64,000 nt of DNA from an uncultured Roseobacter sp. (GTDB taxonomy: Bacteria > Pseudomonadota > Alphaproteobacteria > Rhodobacterales > Rhodobacteraceae). Below are positions 35,252-43,303 of this stretch, piece after piece. The stretch covers positions 616,451 to 680,450 of the forward strand of contig CANKZM010000002.1 of NCBI GenBank assembly GCA_947488305.1, in the 5' to 3' direction. The translations under genes were made by a program, and so were the position numbers. A model generated the notes under the pieces. The model saw only the letters and a list, made by a program, of their open reading frames with translations, did not search any database and was not told the origin of the DNA. Positions within the stretch are counted from its first letter, which is position 1; each line of letters starts with the position of its first letter.

Positions 35252-35671
35252 TTAATTGGCGGTAGATAGTCGGATATGACTTTGGGTTTCGGCCACATCC
35301 GGCAAGGCGCGTATCTGATCAAGGATGCCGTCCAGCCGTTTCAAAGATGACGTTCGCAACTCCACCACAATATCGAAATTGCCGCTGAGGGTGTGGATAT
35401 CTGTGATCGCGTCAATGCGCTTCAACGCAGCCACCGTTACTTTGCCATCGTCCGCCTTTAGGCGGATCAAGGTAAATGCGCTGATCTGATGATCGTCTTC
35501 TGATTGCCCAAATTCGACGGTGAATCGGTGAATGACCTTTGTGTGCAACAGGGCCTTGATCCGGTTTTGTACGGTTCCTCGCGACACACTTAATTCTTCT
35601 GCAAGGTCTGTCGTAGATCTGCGCGCATCTTTGGTGAGAAGGTGTAGCAACCTGTGATCAAGATTATCCAA
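35252..35671 (-). CDS. Lrp/AsnC-family regulator
   Basis: 139 residues from a TTG at 35671, preceded by GGAGC at 6 bases; an ATG at 35743 in frame would add 24 residues not found in the family. The HTH (LDHRLLHLLTKDARRSTTDL, SVSRGTVQNRIKALL) is followed by a RAM ligand-binding domain (HTLSGNFDIVVELRTSSLKR). Lrp-type proteins sense amino acids. It is divergent from the saccharopine-dehydrogenase-like gene and probably controls it. Confidence 0.9.
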   Translation of the reverse strand: MDNLDHRLLHLLTKDARRSTTDLAEELSVSRGTVQNRIKALLHTKVIHRFTVEFGQSEDDHQISAFTLIRLKADDGKVTVAALKRIDAITDIHTLSGNFDIVVELRTSSLKRLDGILDQIRALPDVAETQSHIRLSTAN

Positions 35672-35826
35672 TGGGCCGCTCCAGCATCCATAAACCTCTG
35701 CCAATCTGTCAAAAAAATCCCAATTAGCAAGAAAATTTGCCATATCGGTTGGCGCCTGGCTGTTTCAAATTAGACCAAAACCATCAGTACACCGGCGATG
35801 GGACAACTCGAATTAGGAAACTCACC

Positions 35827-36885
35827 ATGAAGAAGATCGCTGTTCTCGGCCTTGGTAAGATTGGAGCACTTGCGGCGCAAATGCTTCATGACGCGGGTTT
35901 CGAAGTTCACGGAATTGATCTTCATCCCCCGCGTGAAGACATGCCATTCCCAATACAATCAGCGGACATGGGCGATGCGGAGGGTATGGTTGCCATTTTC
36001 CGACAAGTTGATGCGGTTCTTTCCTGTTTGCCTTACCAACTCAATGTTGCCATTGCGACAAGTGCTCATGCGGCGGGGATCCACTACTTCGATCTGACAG
36101 AAGACGTGCCGACCACGAATGCGATTATTGAACTAAGCGCCACGGCCAAAGGTCTCATGGCCCCACAATGCGGGTTGGCCCCGGGATTTGTGGGAATTGT
36201 TGGTGCCAAGCAAATTGCCGACTTCGACAGTTGCCGGTCCTGTAAAATGAGGGTCGGTGCGCTGCCGCAGAATCCGACCGGCTTGATGGGATATGCCTTT
36301 AACTGGTCGTCGGACGGCGTGGTGAACGAATATCTGAACGACTGCGAAGTTATCGAAGACGGAGAACGCAAATGGATCTCGCCCATGGAGTGGTTGGAGA
36401 CGCTCTACATTGACGGTATCAAATTAGAGGCCTTTACCACGTCAGGTGGATTGGGAACGATGTGTGAGACCTACCTCGGAAAGGTCGGGAACATTGACTA
36501 CAAGACGATACGCTACCCTGGTCATAGCGAGTTGATGAATTTCTTCTTTCACGAGTTGCTGATGCGCGAACGTCGAAAGGACGCCGGCGAGATCCTAGTA
36601 TACGCAAAACCACCAACACATCTTGATGTGGTCTATGTACATGTCGCGTCCGAAGGCTTGATCGACGGACAATTGCGGCGTGAAGAATTTGTGCAAAGCT
36701 ACAAACCGCTCAAAATCGCAGGCAAAGATCGAACTGCTATCGCCTGGACAACGTCAGCGTCGGTCGTCGCGATCATCGAATTGGTCCGGGATGGTTTTTT
36801 GCCTGGTCAAGGTTTCTTAAGACAGGAGGAAGTCTCCTTAAACGCGCTCCTAGGCACCAAGGCAGGCGCTCTTTTTGGTGCATGA
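35827..36885 (+). CDS. Saccharopine dehydrogenase-family oxidoreductase
   Basis: A 352-residue protein starting at an ATG with a Rossmann motif, KKIAVLGLGKIGALAAQMLH, then VDAVLSCLPYQLNVAIATSA, HYFDLTEDVPTTNAI and QCGLAPGFVGIVG, which are typical of the saccharopine dehydrogenase/carboxynorspermidine dehydrogenase family. These enzymes form or cleave secondary amines between an amino acid and a keto acid. The substrate is unknown; the Lrp neighbour suggests amino-acid catabolism. The frame is open upstream to 35737 but the Rossmann strand fits a start at 35827. Confidence 0.85.
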   Translation: MKKIAVLGLGKIGALAAQMLHDAGFEVHGIDLHPPREDMPFPIQSADMGDAEGMVAIFRQVDAVLSCLPYQLNVAIATSAHAAGIHYFDLTEDVPTTNAIIELSATAKGLMAPQCGLAPGFVGIVGAKQIADFDSCRSCKMRVGALPQNPTGLMGYAFNWSSDGVVNEYLNDCEVIEDGERKWISPMEWLETLYIDGIKLEAFTTSGGLGTMCETYLGKVGNIDYKTIRYPGHSELMNFFFHELLMRERRKDAGEILVYAKPPTHLDVVYVHVASEGLIDGQLRREEFVQSYKPLKIAGKDRTAIAWTTSASVVAIIELVRDGFLPGQGFLRQEEVSLNALLGTKAGALFGA

Positions 36886-37434
36886 ATGCCGGTACATTTG
36901 CGGCGTATCACATCGACGAAAGCACAATCGTGGATGTCATTTTGAAAATATTGCCGCCTTCGGTGCAAACGCAACGAACGGCGACTTTGGCCGCGCGCCC
37001 TGATCAGCCCCACCTAAGTGATCCAGTTTGAATGTTAGTGCATGATCGGCCTGTGTTCCATCGGGACGATGGTTTCTGGAGCCGGCGGGCGATAGCCTAG
37101 GGCACTGTGTGGTCGTTTTGTGTTGTAGTGTTTCCTCCATTGTTCAATCAGGATTTGTGCTTCGCGAAGCGAGTAGAAGACCTGACCATTCAACAGCTCA
37201 TCCCGGAGCCTTGCATTGAAGCTTTCGCAGTATCCGTTCTCCCAAGGAGATCCTGGCTCGATGTAGGCGGTCTTGGCGCCGACGGTTGTGATCCAATCTC
37301 GGACGGCCTGAGCAATGAGCTCCGGGCCGTTATCTGACCGGATGTAGCCAGGAATGCCGCGCAGGATGAACAGGTCCGTCAATGCGTCTATAACCTCGGT
37401 TGAGTTCAACTTCCGCTTTACCCGGATCGACCCG

Positions 37435-37477
37435 TTGCCCGGCAGGCGCATGGCAAAGCCATGCTGCCGAGAGGGGG
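37435..37477. repeat. 43-bp palindromic repeat, copy A
   Basis: Constant arms TTGCCCGGCAGGCG and CTGCCGAGAGGGGG flank a variable inner hairpin CATGGC-AAA-GCCATG. CGGCAG in one arm can also pair with CTGCCG in the other. The repeat interrupts the transposase between the codons for SREC and IRVKRK and shifts the frame. Confidence 0.88.
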
Positions 37478-37702
37478 ACATTCCCGGCTGTGTTCATCCA
37501 GGATGTTGAGGGTCCGAAACGCCTTTCCATCATCCGTTCGATGATGAACGAAGTCATAGCTCCAGACATGGTTACGGTACTCTGGTCGCAGCCGGACGCA
37601 AGAACCCTCATTCAGCCAGAGCCGCCCTTTCCTGGGTTGCTTCATTGGCACTTTGAGCCCCTCGCGTCGCCAAAGACGTTCGACACGCTTGTCGTTCACC
37701 CA

Positions 37703-37743
37703 TTGCCCGGCAGGCGATTGCAAAGCAATCTGCCGAGAGGGGG
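37703..37743. repeat. 41-bp palindromic repeat, copy B
   Basis: Same 14-bp arms and orientation as copy A, with a different but equally self-complementary centre, ATTGC-AAA-GCAAT. It interrupts the transposase between DAGW and VNDKRV and shifts the frame; TGG (CCA on the plus strand) occurs on both sides, a possible 3-bp target duplication. Confidence 0.88.
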
Positions 37744-37967
37744 CCAGCCCGCGTCTCTTAGCAAAGCGGCGATGCGGCGATAACCGTAGCGACCATACAG
37801 GCGCGTCAGCTCGATCATGTCGGCCACCAGGCGACCTTCGTCAGCACGCCCGACCGGCATCCGTCTTTGTGTGGACCGATGTTGTCCCAGCACGCGACAA
37901 GCACGACGCTCTGAGATATGGAACTGGCTTCGCACATGCTCAATGCAGGCACGGCGACGCGCGGGGC

Positions 37968-38282
37968 TCAATAGTTTCCCCGTGCAGCTTCCGACAGTAT
38001 GAGCTTATCCAGCGTAAGGTCCGACACGGCTCGACGCAGCCGGCCATTCTCCTTCTGAAGCCGCTTTAGTTCCTTTAGCTGGTCGGTTCCCATACCGCAC
38101 TCGCCGTTGTCCTCGGCCCAATGGCGGACAAAGGCTCGTTGCTTACACCAGCGATAGAATGTCTGTTGCGTTATCTGCACCTGCCGGATTGCATCAACAC
38201 GCGGCATACCTTGGCCGCACAGCACCTCAGCTTGACGCAACTTCGTAACAATCTCTTCCGGTTTGTGACGTTTGATTCCCAT
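37968..38282 (-). CDS. IS3 transposase OrfA
   Basis: A 104-residue HTH protein (IKRHKPEEIVTKLRQAEVLC, DAIRQVQITQQTFYRWCKQ, then a leucine-zipper-like tail QLKELKRLQKENGRLRRAVS), the first transposase frame of this IS3 group. An extra in-frame segment of about 14 residues (RAFVRHWAEDNGEC) sits between the Trp-Lys-Gln end of the HTH and GMGTDQ, where relatives have only a Tyr-Gly pair. It overlaps the start of orfB by 4 bp. Confidence 0.85.
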   Translation of the reverse strand: MGIKRHKPEEIVTKLRQAEVLCGQGMPRVDAIRQVQITQQTFYRWCKQRAFVRHWAEDNGECGMGTDQLKELKRLQKENGRLRRAVSDLTLDKLILSEAARGNY

Positions 38283-38547
38283 CTTCGATCCTCCGTTTCC
38301 AAACTATAGCGGCGGGCCAGTTCAGTGGGGGAGGATCAAGATCTGGAAGGAAGCCGCGAAAGATCTAATGGCAGCAGCCGGCCCAAAGCTGCCGTTGGAC
38401 ACAACATCCGAATGCCGCGGTCGAGCCCGCATAGCCGACATTCGCCGCGAATGCTCGATCTGTATTGTAGCGAGGCCTATACAGGAGACGCACTCGGCCC
38501 ATGAACGTCGAATGCCTTGTGAAAAATCCTCTGCCAGAAGCGTAGTT

Positions 38548-38829
38548 CTAGAAATCAACAAACTCCGGAGTGTTCCCAAGTCTGACAAGAAAGTCGGGTG
38601 GTCCGACTTCGCCACTGGTTGGGTCTTCGCTAATCATGTAGGCATCAACGCCGGCGCAATCATCGGAAAGTGCTTCACGTTCTGCTCTGTTCCGGGCCTC
38701 TGCCGCCGTTGAATATTGAAATTGCTTGCCAATCTTGAGGTTCGTTTGCCCGTCACGCCCAGGTTTTTGGTCCACATATGTCTGGCAGATATAGTGAACC
38801 TTGCTTGTCCTCTCGTCTGACTTCGTCAT
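38548..38829 (-). CDS. Small conserved-type hypothetical protein
   Basis: A 93-residue soluble protein with GAAGGA 7 bases before its ATG. It reads VHYICQTYVDQKPGRDGQTN, then TAAEARNRAEREALSDDCAG, VDAYMISEDPTSGEVGPPDF and LVRLGNTPEF. The composition is that of a genuine protein, possibly the type of small protein found in many Rhizobiales and Rhodobacterales, but I cannot assign a function. No signal or membrane segment. Confidence 0.65.
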   Translation of the reverse strand: MTKSDERTSKVHYICQTYVDQKPGRDGQTNLKIGKQFQYSTAAEARNRAEREALSDDCAGVDAYMISEDPTSGEVGPPDFLVRLGNTPEFVDF

Positions 38830-38932
38830 GGGTAAATCCTTCGAGCTTGTTGTTGCACCATAGAAGCTTGAATGGCACAGGCGTCGCGTGGTCTATCGCA
38901 ATACGGTGAGCTTGGGTAATCTTGTTTTTGCA

Positions 38933-39124
38933 CTACCGCGACGGCTTCGTTGGTGTGTTCGCTTCTCTTTCAAGGCGCACGTTTCGGAGACGGTCATTCT
39001 TGGTTTGTCGAATTTCAGCCTCTTCTTCGACCATCTTTCGAACGACGCGAGTTGTCTTGTCCATAGCGGTTTCCACACTGGGGCCTCGCACTTTGAATAC
39101 GTTTTTTTTTGTTGGCTTTGCCAA
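38933..39124 (-). CDS. Small basic/charged hypothetical protein
   Basis: 63 residues from a TTG with a strong GAGGAG 8 bases upstream. It is highly charged and likely helical (TAMDKTTRVVRKMVEEEAEI, RQTKNDRLRNVRLEREA). Not recognised; the ribosome site is the main support. Confidence 0.5.
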   Translation of the reverse strand: MAKPTKKNVFKVRGPSVETAMDKTTRVVRKMVEEEAEIRQTKNDRLRNVRLEREANTPTKPSR

Positions 39125-39173
39125 TTTACATTCTCCTCTTTGGTTTTGTCGGGGGAGCGCGGAACAAGGTCAT

Positions 39174-40295
39174 TCAGACCACTTCCAGGCAGTCAGCGGG
39201 GCCATTGGCTTCGCGCACTTGTGGCGCGCGCCGGCGATTGACCAGATTTGTTTGAACATCCGGAGCGGCCATGGCGCGCATCAAAGCGCTATACTTCATC
39301 TGGAACCGCATCTCCGATCCAACGCAGAGTGCCGGATCTTTCGTGCCAATGACAAGATGATCGCTTGTTGCCCCGATAAGAGTGTTTCCGGCGCTCAATT
39401 TGAGGCCCCCAGCGTCCGTGTCCTGAAGCCCAATGGCAAGAAGCAACCGCGTGGTTCCTGAGATATTCGGGCCACGCTGAATTTTCGCAACGGAAGGGTG
39501 AGAACAGTTCACGTGTGGGCGCACAGACCTGGCGTCCGTCTCGATCACCTCGGCGATAAGGGTGAACGCGTCGTTGTACATGCCGTCCAGCCTTTCGCCC
39601 GTGACCGGGTCGACGCCAAGCAGTATGGCTTCCCCAATGCGCAGATCGTTGATCCGGCCAGTCGCCCGCGCACCAAAGACCCAGGGCAGGTTTGCAGAGT
39701 TGCCGCCAGATACCGTCTGAAGGAAAGGGCCGCATCGCCCTTCGACATCATTGGCAAGAGCAGAAAGTGCCTGCATCCTTGCAGCCGCAGGGGCTGTGCC
39801 GTTCAGACAGGCAAAGTTGGCCCCGATGCCTTTCAGCGCCACACCGGGCATGTCCGCCACTTGCTGTGCGATGTCGCCAAGGTCTTGCGGCAGGATCCCC
39901 TCGCGCAGGTCACCCATTTCGACCATCAGAATAATGCCGTGAATCGCGTTTGCCCGAAGCGCTGCCGCGGCCAGGCTCGCGATCACAACTTTCTCAGTAT
40001 TGAAGCTCGCCTCACAGACCTGCACGACCTCATCGACCTGGCTCAGCATCGGTGTTCGGATCAGGGTAACCGGACACGTCATTCCAGCCTGGCGTAACCG
40101 CCTTACATTGCTCAAACGTGCCTCAGCCAGACCTGCAGCACCACCGTCAAGCATGGCCCGGGCGATGGCTGGATGTCCGCACACAGCTTTGGTCACTGCG
40201 GTCATACCGATGCCACGTACTTTCAATCGCTCGACAACGGTGCGCGTGTTGTGTCGTATTTTGCCCAGATCGATATCTATACGCGGGCATCTCAA
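39174..40295 (-). CDS. Alanine/ornithine racemase-family PLP enzyme (Orr-like)
   Basis: A 373-residue fold-type III PLP protein. RIDIDLGKIRHNTRTVVERL is followed by the PLP Lys in MTAVTKAVCGHPAIARAMLD, then AGLAEARLSNVRRLRQ and VSGGNSANLPWVFG (phosphate site). This is the pattern of ornithine racemase (Orr) and related YhfX-like enzymes, shorter than alanine racemase. Its start overlaps the end of the DUF1611 gene by 4 bp, so the two are translationally coupled and probably act in one pathway that handles a D-amino acid. Confidence 0.85.
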   Translation of the reverse strand: MRCPRIDIDLGKIRHNTRTVVERLKVRGIGMTAVTKAVCGHPAIARAMLDGGAAGLAEARLSNVRRLRQAGMTCPVTLIRTPMLSQVDEVVQVCEASFNTEKVVIASLAAAALRANAIHGIILMVEMGDLREGILPQDLGDIAQQVADMPGVALKGIGANFACLNGTAPAAARMQALSALANDVEGRCGPFLQTVSGGNSANLPWVFGARATGRINDLRIGEAILLGVDPVTGERLDGMYNDAFTLIAEVIETDARSVRPHVNCSHPSVAKIQRGPNISGTTRLLLAIGLQDTDAGGLKLSAGNTLIGATSDHLVIGTKDPALCVGSEMRFQMKYSALMRAMAAPDVQTNLVNRRRAPQVREANGPADCLEVV

Positions 40296-41491
40296 ATCGC
40301 GGCCATGGGTGTTTCTTGTTGAAGGTCGGGATAGGAAGCAACAACCATGGCTAGCAAATGTGCCGCTGGTCGGCTAAGCGCATCAGTGACAGGCAGTCCA
40401 AGTTTTTCGCTTTGTACTGTGATCGCACTTGTGATCTCGGATTCGGACATACCCTCGTGGTTAAGCGTGACGCCGATGACCTTGGTATCCGAAAACGCCT
40501 CAATCAACGCAATTTCACTTACCGGTGTGGGCATTGGCATGTCAGGAAAGTCACAGCGATGGGCCCGTTTTGGTGCGTGCTGTAGGATGACAGCGTCCGG
40601 TTGGCTGCCACGCAGGATAAAGGCCGATGTACAGAACGCGGGATGGCTCAACGCGCCCTGGCCCTCGATCAATATGACATCAGGTTGCTCTGCCTCTGAG
40701 GCCGCGACAATCGCGCCCTCAAGCTCGCCACAGCAGAATTGGGGCGGGACGGCGTCCATGGCAACACCATATTTTGCGCCCTGCATCAGGCCAGTCTGGC
40801 CTGTGCCAACCAGCACAGTCTTGATGCCCTTTGCGTTCAGGGCACGGGCAAGGACGGTCGCTGTGGTCCGCTTTCCGATGGCGCAATCGGTCCCGAGAAC
40901 GGCGATGCGCAACGCAGCGACCTTTGCGACGCTGCCGTCGAACAGGCGCATGTCTTTGCCGAGTTTGGGTTTGCGGATATCGCGGATCGTGACTTGTTTT
41001 TCCGACGCGGCTTGCGCGATTTCGGCGTCGTCGCTCAGATATTCATGCAGGCCACTGACGATGTTCATACCGCGCGCGATCGCATCCAGCACGACGCCAC
41101 GATCAACCATTGAAAGCCGCCCTGTTGAGGGAGCCATTCCATAGACGAAGGTGTCAGGCATGGAGATTTCGTGGGCGACAGCGGCATCCAGATTTTCGAA
41201 GATGGGTATGTTGTTAATCGTGTTATCAAGAACTTGACCACTGTTGTCGCCCTTGTGGTCGCTGTCGATGACCGAGACGATCCTGTAGGCCTCTGAATGA
41301 CGCACAAGGCCGTTGGCGGTCTTGCCGTCAATTTTGGCAAAGTTGCCTTCGCAATAGACAATTGCCGTTGGCGGAACGGCGATCTGTGTGAGGGAATATG
41401 AATGTGTCGGTGGGCCATTGGTCAAGGGCGGCGCTTTTGCGCCTCTAACGGGACGCCGGATGGTATCAACCGTTTGAGGTTTGGTTTTCAT
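40292..41491 (-). CDS. DUF1611 P-loop protein (DgcN-like)
   Basis: 399 residues; start at ATG 41491 with GGAG 7 bases upstream. The N-terminal domain (TAIVYCEGNFAKIDGKTANG) precedes a P-loop domain with VLGTDCAIGKRTTATVLARA, VGTGQTGLMQGAKYGVAMDA and ILIEGQGALSHPAF. DUF1611 includes DgcN, the D-glutamate N-acetyltransferase of a marine D-glutamate breakdown pathway. Here the partner is an Orr-like racemase in place of the enolase-type DgcA, so the substrate may be a different D-amino acid. The activity is not certain. Confidence 0.82.
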   Translation of the reverse strand: MKTKPQTVDTIRRPVRGAKAPPLTNGPPTHSYSLTQIAVPPTAIVYCEGNFAKIDGKTANGLVRHSEAYRIVSVIDSDHKGDNSGQVLDNTINNIPIFENLDAAVAHEISMPDTFVYGMAPSTGRLSMVDRGVVLDAIARGMNIVSGLHEYLSDDAEIAQAASEKQVTIRDIRKPKLGKDMRLFDGSVAKVAALRIAVLGTDCAIGKRTTATVLARALNAKGIKTVLVGTGQTGLMQGAKYGVAMDAVPPQFCCGELEGAIVAASEAEQPDVILIEGQGALSHPAFCTSAFILRGSQPDAVILQHAPKRAHRCDFPDMPMPTPVSEIALIEAFSDTKVIGVTLNHEGMSESEITSAITVQSEKLGLPVTDALSRPAAHLLAMVVASYPDLQQETPMAAI

Positions 41492-41563
41492 GGTAATCTC
41501 CTTTTTGGTGGCAACACTGTCGTCGCAGCTGCGTGTCGAAGCCAAATTTTTGGCGCAACAGGC

Positions 41564-42391
41564 TTAGTTTTTGAGAACGCACTGACCCTTGGACTTTTGG
41601 AAGTTCCGGTTGCACTCCCAACGGTTGCCAGACCTGTCGAGATGGGCGTTTGCAGGGATGTTAATCGCTTCGCAGCCTATACCAGAGACTTTATACCCCC
41701 TTTGGCATTTCCATCCCTCGCCATAGGTTGCATCGTCAAAATAGGCGAATTCAGGGATTACGACGGCCTCGCACAGTCCGTCCTGTTCGAAAAACCCACG
41801 TTCGCATGACCAGGGTTGGCCATAGCGAGATCCGTTCAAATAGCCGTTGATAGGAACAGTAACCGCGCTGCAAAGGTCACCTATTTGTTCAAACCCCCGC
41901 GTACATTCCCAAGCGGACCCATAGGACCCATCTACCAGATAGGCGTTTTCAGGCACGATGACCTCTTGGCAAGTATCGTCGATTTTGAAAAATCCGCGCA
42001 GGCAATGCCAGCGGTCGCCAGAAGCGTCTAGAAACCCACCATCGGGGACAACCACCGCGACACAGGCGACGTCATCGACCTCACGGAATCCGTGCTGACA
42101 TGCCCATCCTAGACCATATGTACGGTTTGTCTTGTATGCATTTTCCGGCGCCACAATGGCTGCACAGTTGTCGCCTTTAAGCCGATACCCGATGTTGCAT
42201 TCCCAGCCACCCCCATAGCTCTTTGCGCTGGCGTTTTCCGGCATGGTTTGGGCTAGTACAGGCAGTGCTAAGAGAAACAGAGCAAGAATAGGACCCATGA
42301 AAACGGCGGAGAGAATTCGGGCGTCCGCCAACATTGGTGTCTTGCGAGCTGCTTGTGACAGTTGCAACGCTGTTTTTGAATTATGATCCAT
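41564..42391 (-). CDS. Secreted protein with seven W-x-C...C repeats
   Basis: 275 residues, start at ATG 42391 inside the stop of the upstream gene (11-bp overlap). A hydrophobic segment VFMGPILALFLLALPVLAQ (about residues 30-50) is a signal peptide or anchor. The rest is seven tandem units of 31-34 residues with the pattern P-x-[NG]-[AG]-x...(Y)G-x-x-W-x-C-x-x-[GN]-[FY]-x(5,6)-C, for example VPENAYLVDGSYGSAWECTR followed by GFEQIGDLCSAV. Two cysteines per unit suggest one disulfide each in the periplasm or outside. Function unknown; some small EGF-like or carbohydrate-binding role is possible. Confidence 0.8.
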   Translation of the reverse strand: MDHNSKTALQLSQAARKTPMLADARILSAVFMGPILALFLLALPVLAQTMPENASAKSYGGGWECNIGYRLKGDNCAAIVAPENAYKTNRTYGLGWACQHGFREVDDVACVAVVVPDGGFLDASGDRWHCLRGFFKIDDTCQEVIVPENAYLVDGSYGSAWECTRGFEQIGDLCSAVTVPINGYLNGSRYGQPWSCERGFFEQDGLCEAVVIPEFAYFDDATYGEGWKCQRGYKVSGIGCEAINIPANAHLDRSGNRWECNRNFQKSKGQCVLKN

Positions 42392-42734
42392 CCAACTCAA
42401 GCCCCGCGAGGCACGCGGCTGCAAGGTCACGGTCTGGCGTGTCTGAACCCGGGCGGGTCGCCCAACCCGTTTCCATCATTGCATTGCGGCGGCCAAAGCT
42501 GGAGAGGTCCTGTAGAATTGCGAGTTTCTCTGTGCGTTCCGGATCTGCCGCTGACATGCCGAGGCAGACCGGTACCATCGCCAGAGTGACTTCGTCTTTT
42601 GCCATATCCTCTGCCATGGTTTGCGCGCTGCTGCTTGTTGTCCAGCCTCCCCAGGTGAAGCCGAGGATTGAAACCGCAAGCGCGCCACCCAAAGCACCGT
42701 AGATGCCGGGTTTCGTCCATTCTGGAAAAGTCAT
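42381..42734 (-). CDS. Conserved-type single-pass membrane protein
   Basis: 117 residues from ATG 42734 (the frame is open to 42818 but the family-like start MTFPEWTKPGIYGALGGALA is at 42734). One membrane segment (YGALGGALAVSILGFTWGGW), then a periplasmic domain with two cysteines (VPVCLGM; AAACLAGL) and SFGRRNAMMETGWATRPGS. It resembles an uncharacterised alphaproteobacterial family. It is coupled by an 11-bp overlap to the Cys-repeat protein gene, which suggests they act together in the envelope. Confidence 0.72.
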   Translation of the reverse strand: MTFPEWTKPGIYGALGGALAVSILGFTWGGWTTSSSAQTMAEDMAKDEVTLAMVPVCLGMSAADPERTEKLAILQDLSSFGRRNAMMETGWATRPGSDTPDRDLAAACLAGLELDGS

Positions 42735-43303
42735 TTTTTTGATCCCTTGACGGAGAAAGCGCCGCCTCACTTTTTCGCACTGACAAAGCATTTTGTCTGT
42801 GCGGTTTCTAAGTTGCATCGCTCGACATAGCGCAGCTCATGTTTGGCCGCAGCTCATAGACTTTTCGGACCGCAAAAGCGGATGAACCTTACAAAAGGGC
42901 GATGGGTCGCGCGCGAAAACGTCGACAACTTTTCCCGCCGTGCGTGCCCTTTTACGGCAAGTGACAATCGAATTTTGAAGACAGATAATTGCAATTGGCT
43001 CTGGCAGGCGATGCGCCTTTGCCGAAGAAGACCACAACTTTGTAATTTGTTAGATAGTCTCTTTGTAGCTGTTTTACAATGTCAGCTGACCTGAACTTGT
43101 TTCCAACACCGCCGATGGATCTGAAATGCGGCGCGCGAACGGACCGCTAAATTTGTGTGTCTGCAGCAGGCCTGCCGAATGATGCGCCTGTGATGATAAC
43201 GGATCCAGATTTTCTTGAGGTTGGAGCGCAGACCTTCATCGTCAAATTAGGCACTGCCCGATAATTTAATGTTTTTTGTAGCTTTGGCCTCTGTGAGCTA
43301 ACT
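42735..43303. other. Intergenic region
   Basis: About 570 bp with no recognised gene on either strand. It should hold the promoter of the small membrane protein operon. Open frames at 42843-43094 (plus) and 42837-43037 (minus) lack motifs and ribosome sites. Confidence 0.4.

Larger units (their letters stand above)
37035..37971 (-). pseudogene. IS3 transposase OrfB, broken by two palindromic insertions
   Basis: The DDE integrase is spread over three frames. The first part reads MSPARRRACIEHVRSQFHIS up to LYGRYGYRRIAALLRDAGW; after a 41-bp repeat it resumes as VNDKRVERLWRREGLKVPMK to SYDFVHHRTDDGKAFRTLNI and LDEHSREC; after a 43-bp repeat it resumes as [34 protein letters not shown] and [19 protein letters not shown]. 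The catalytic Asp-Asp-Glu regions remain recognisable, so the disruptions are recent relative to the element. Confidence 0.88.
37001..38338 (-). mobile_element. IS3-family insertion sequence (IS407-like group), degraded
   Basis: The outer ends are TGATCAGCCCCAC (37001) and, inverted, TGATCCTCCCCCAC (38338), giving TG...CA termini and an imperfect inverted repeat. Inside are orfA and a broken orfB on the minus strand. The length, about 1.34 kb, is slightly above normal because of inserted repeats. I could not identify a convincing target duplication. Confidence 0.82.

Noticed and set aside
37400..37783. 127-codon plus-strand frame inside the IS3 element
   Set aside because: Antisense to the transposase; exists only because of the palindromic repeats.
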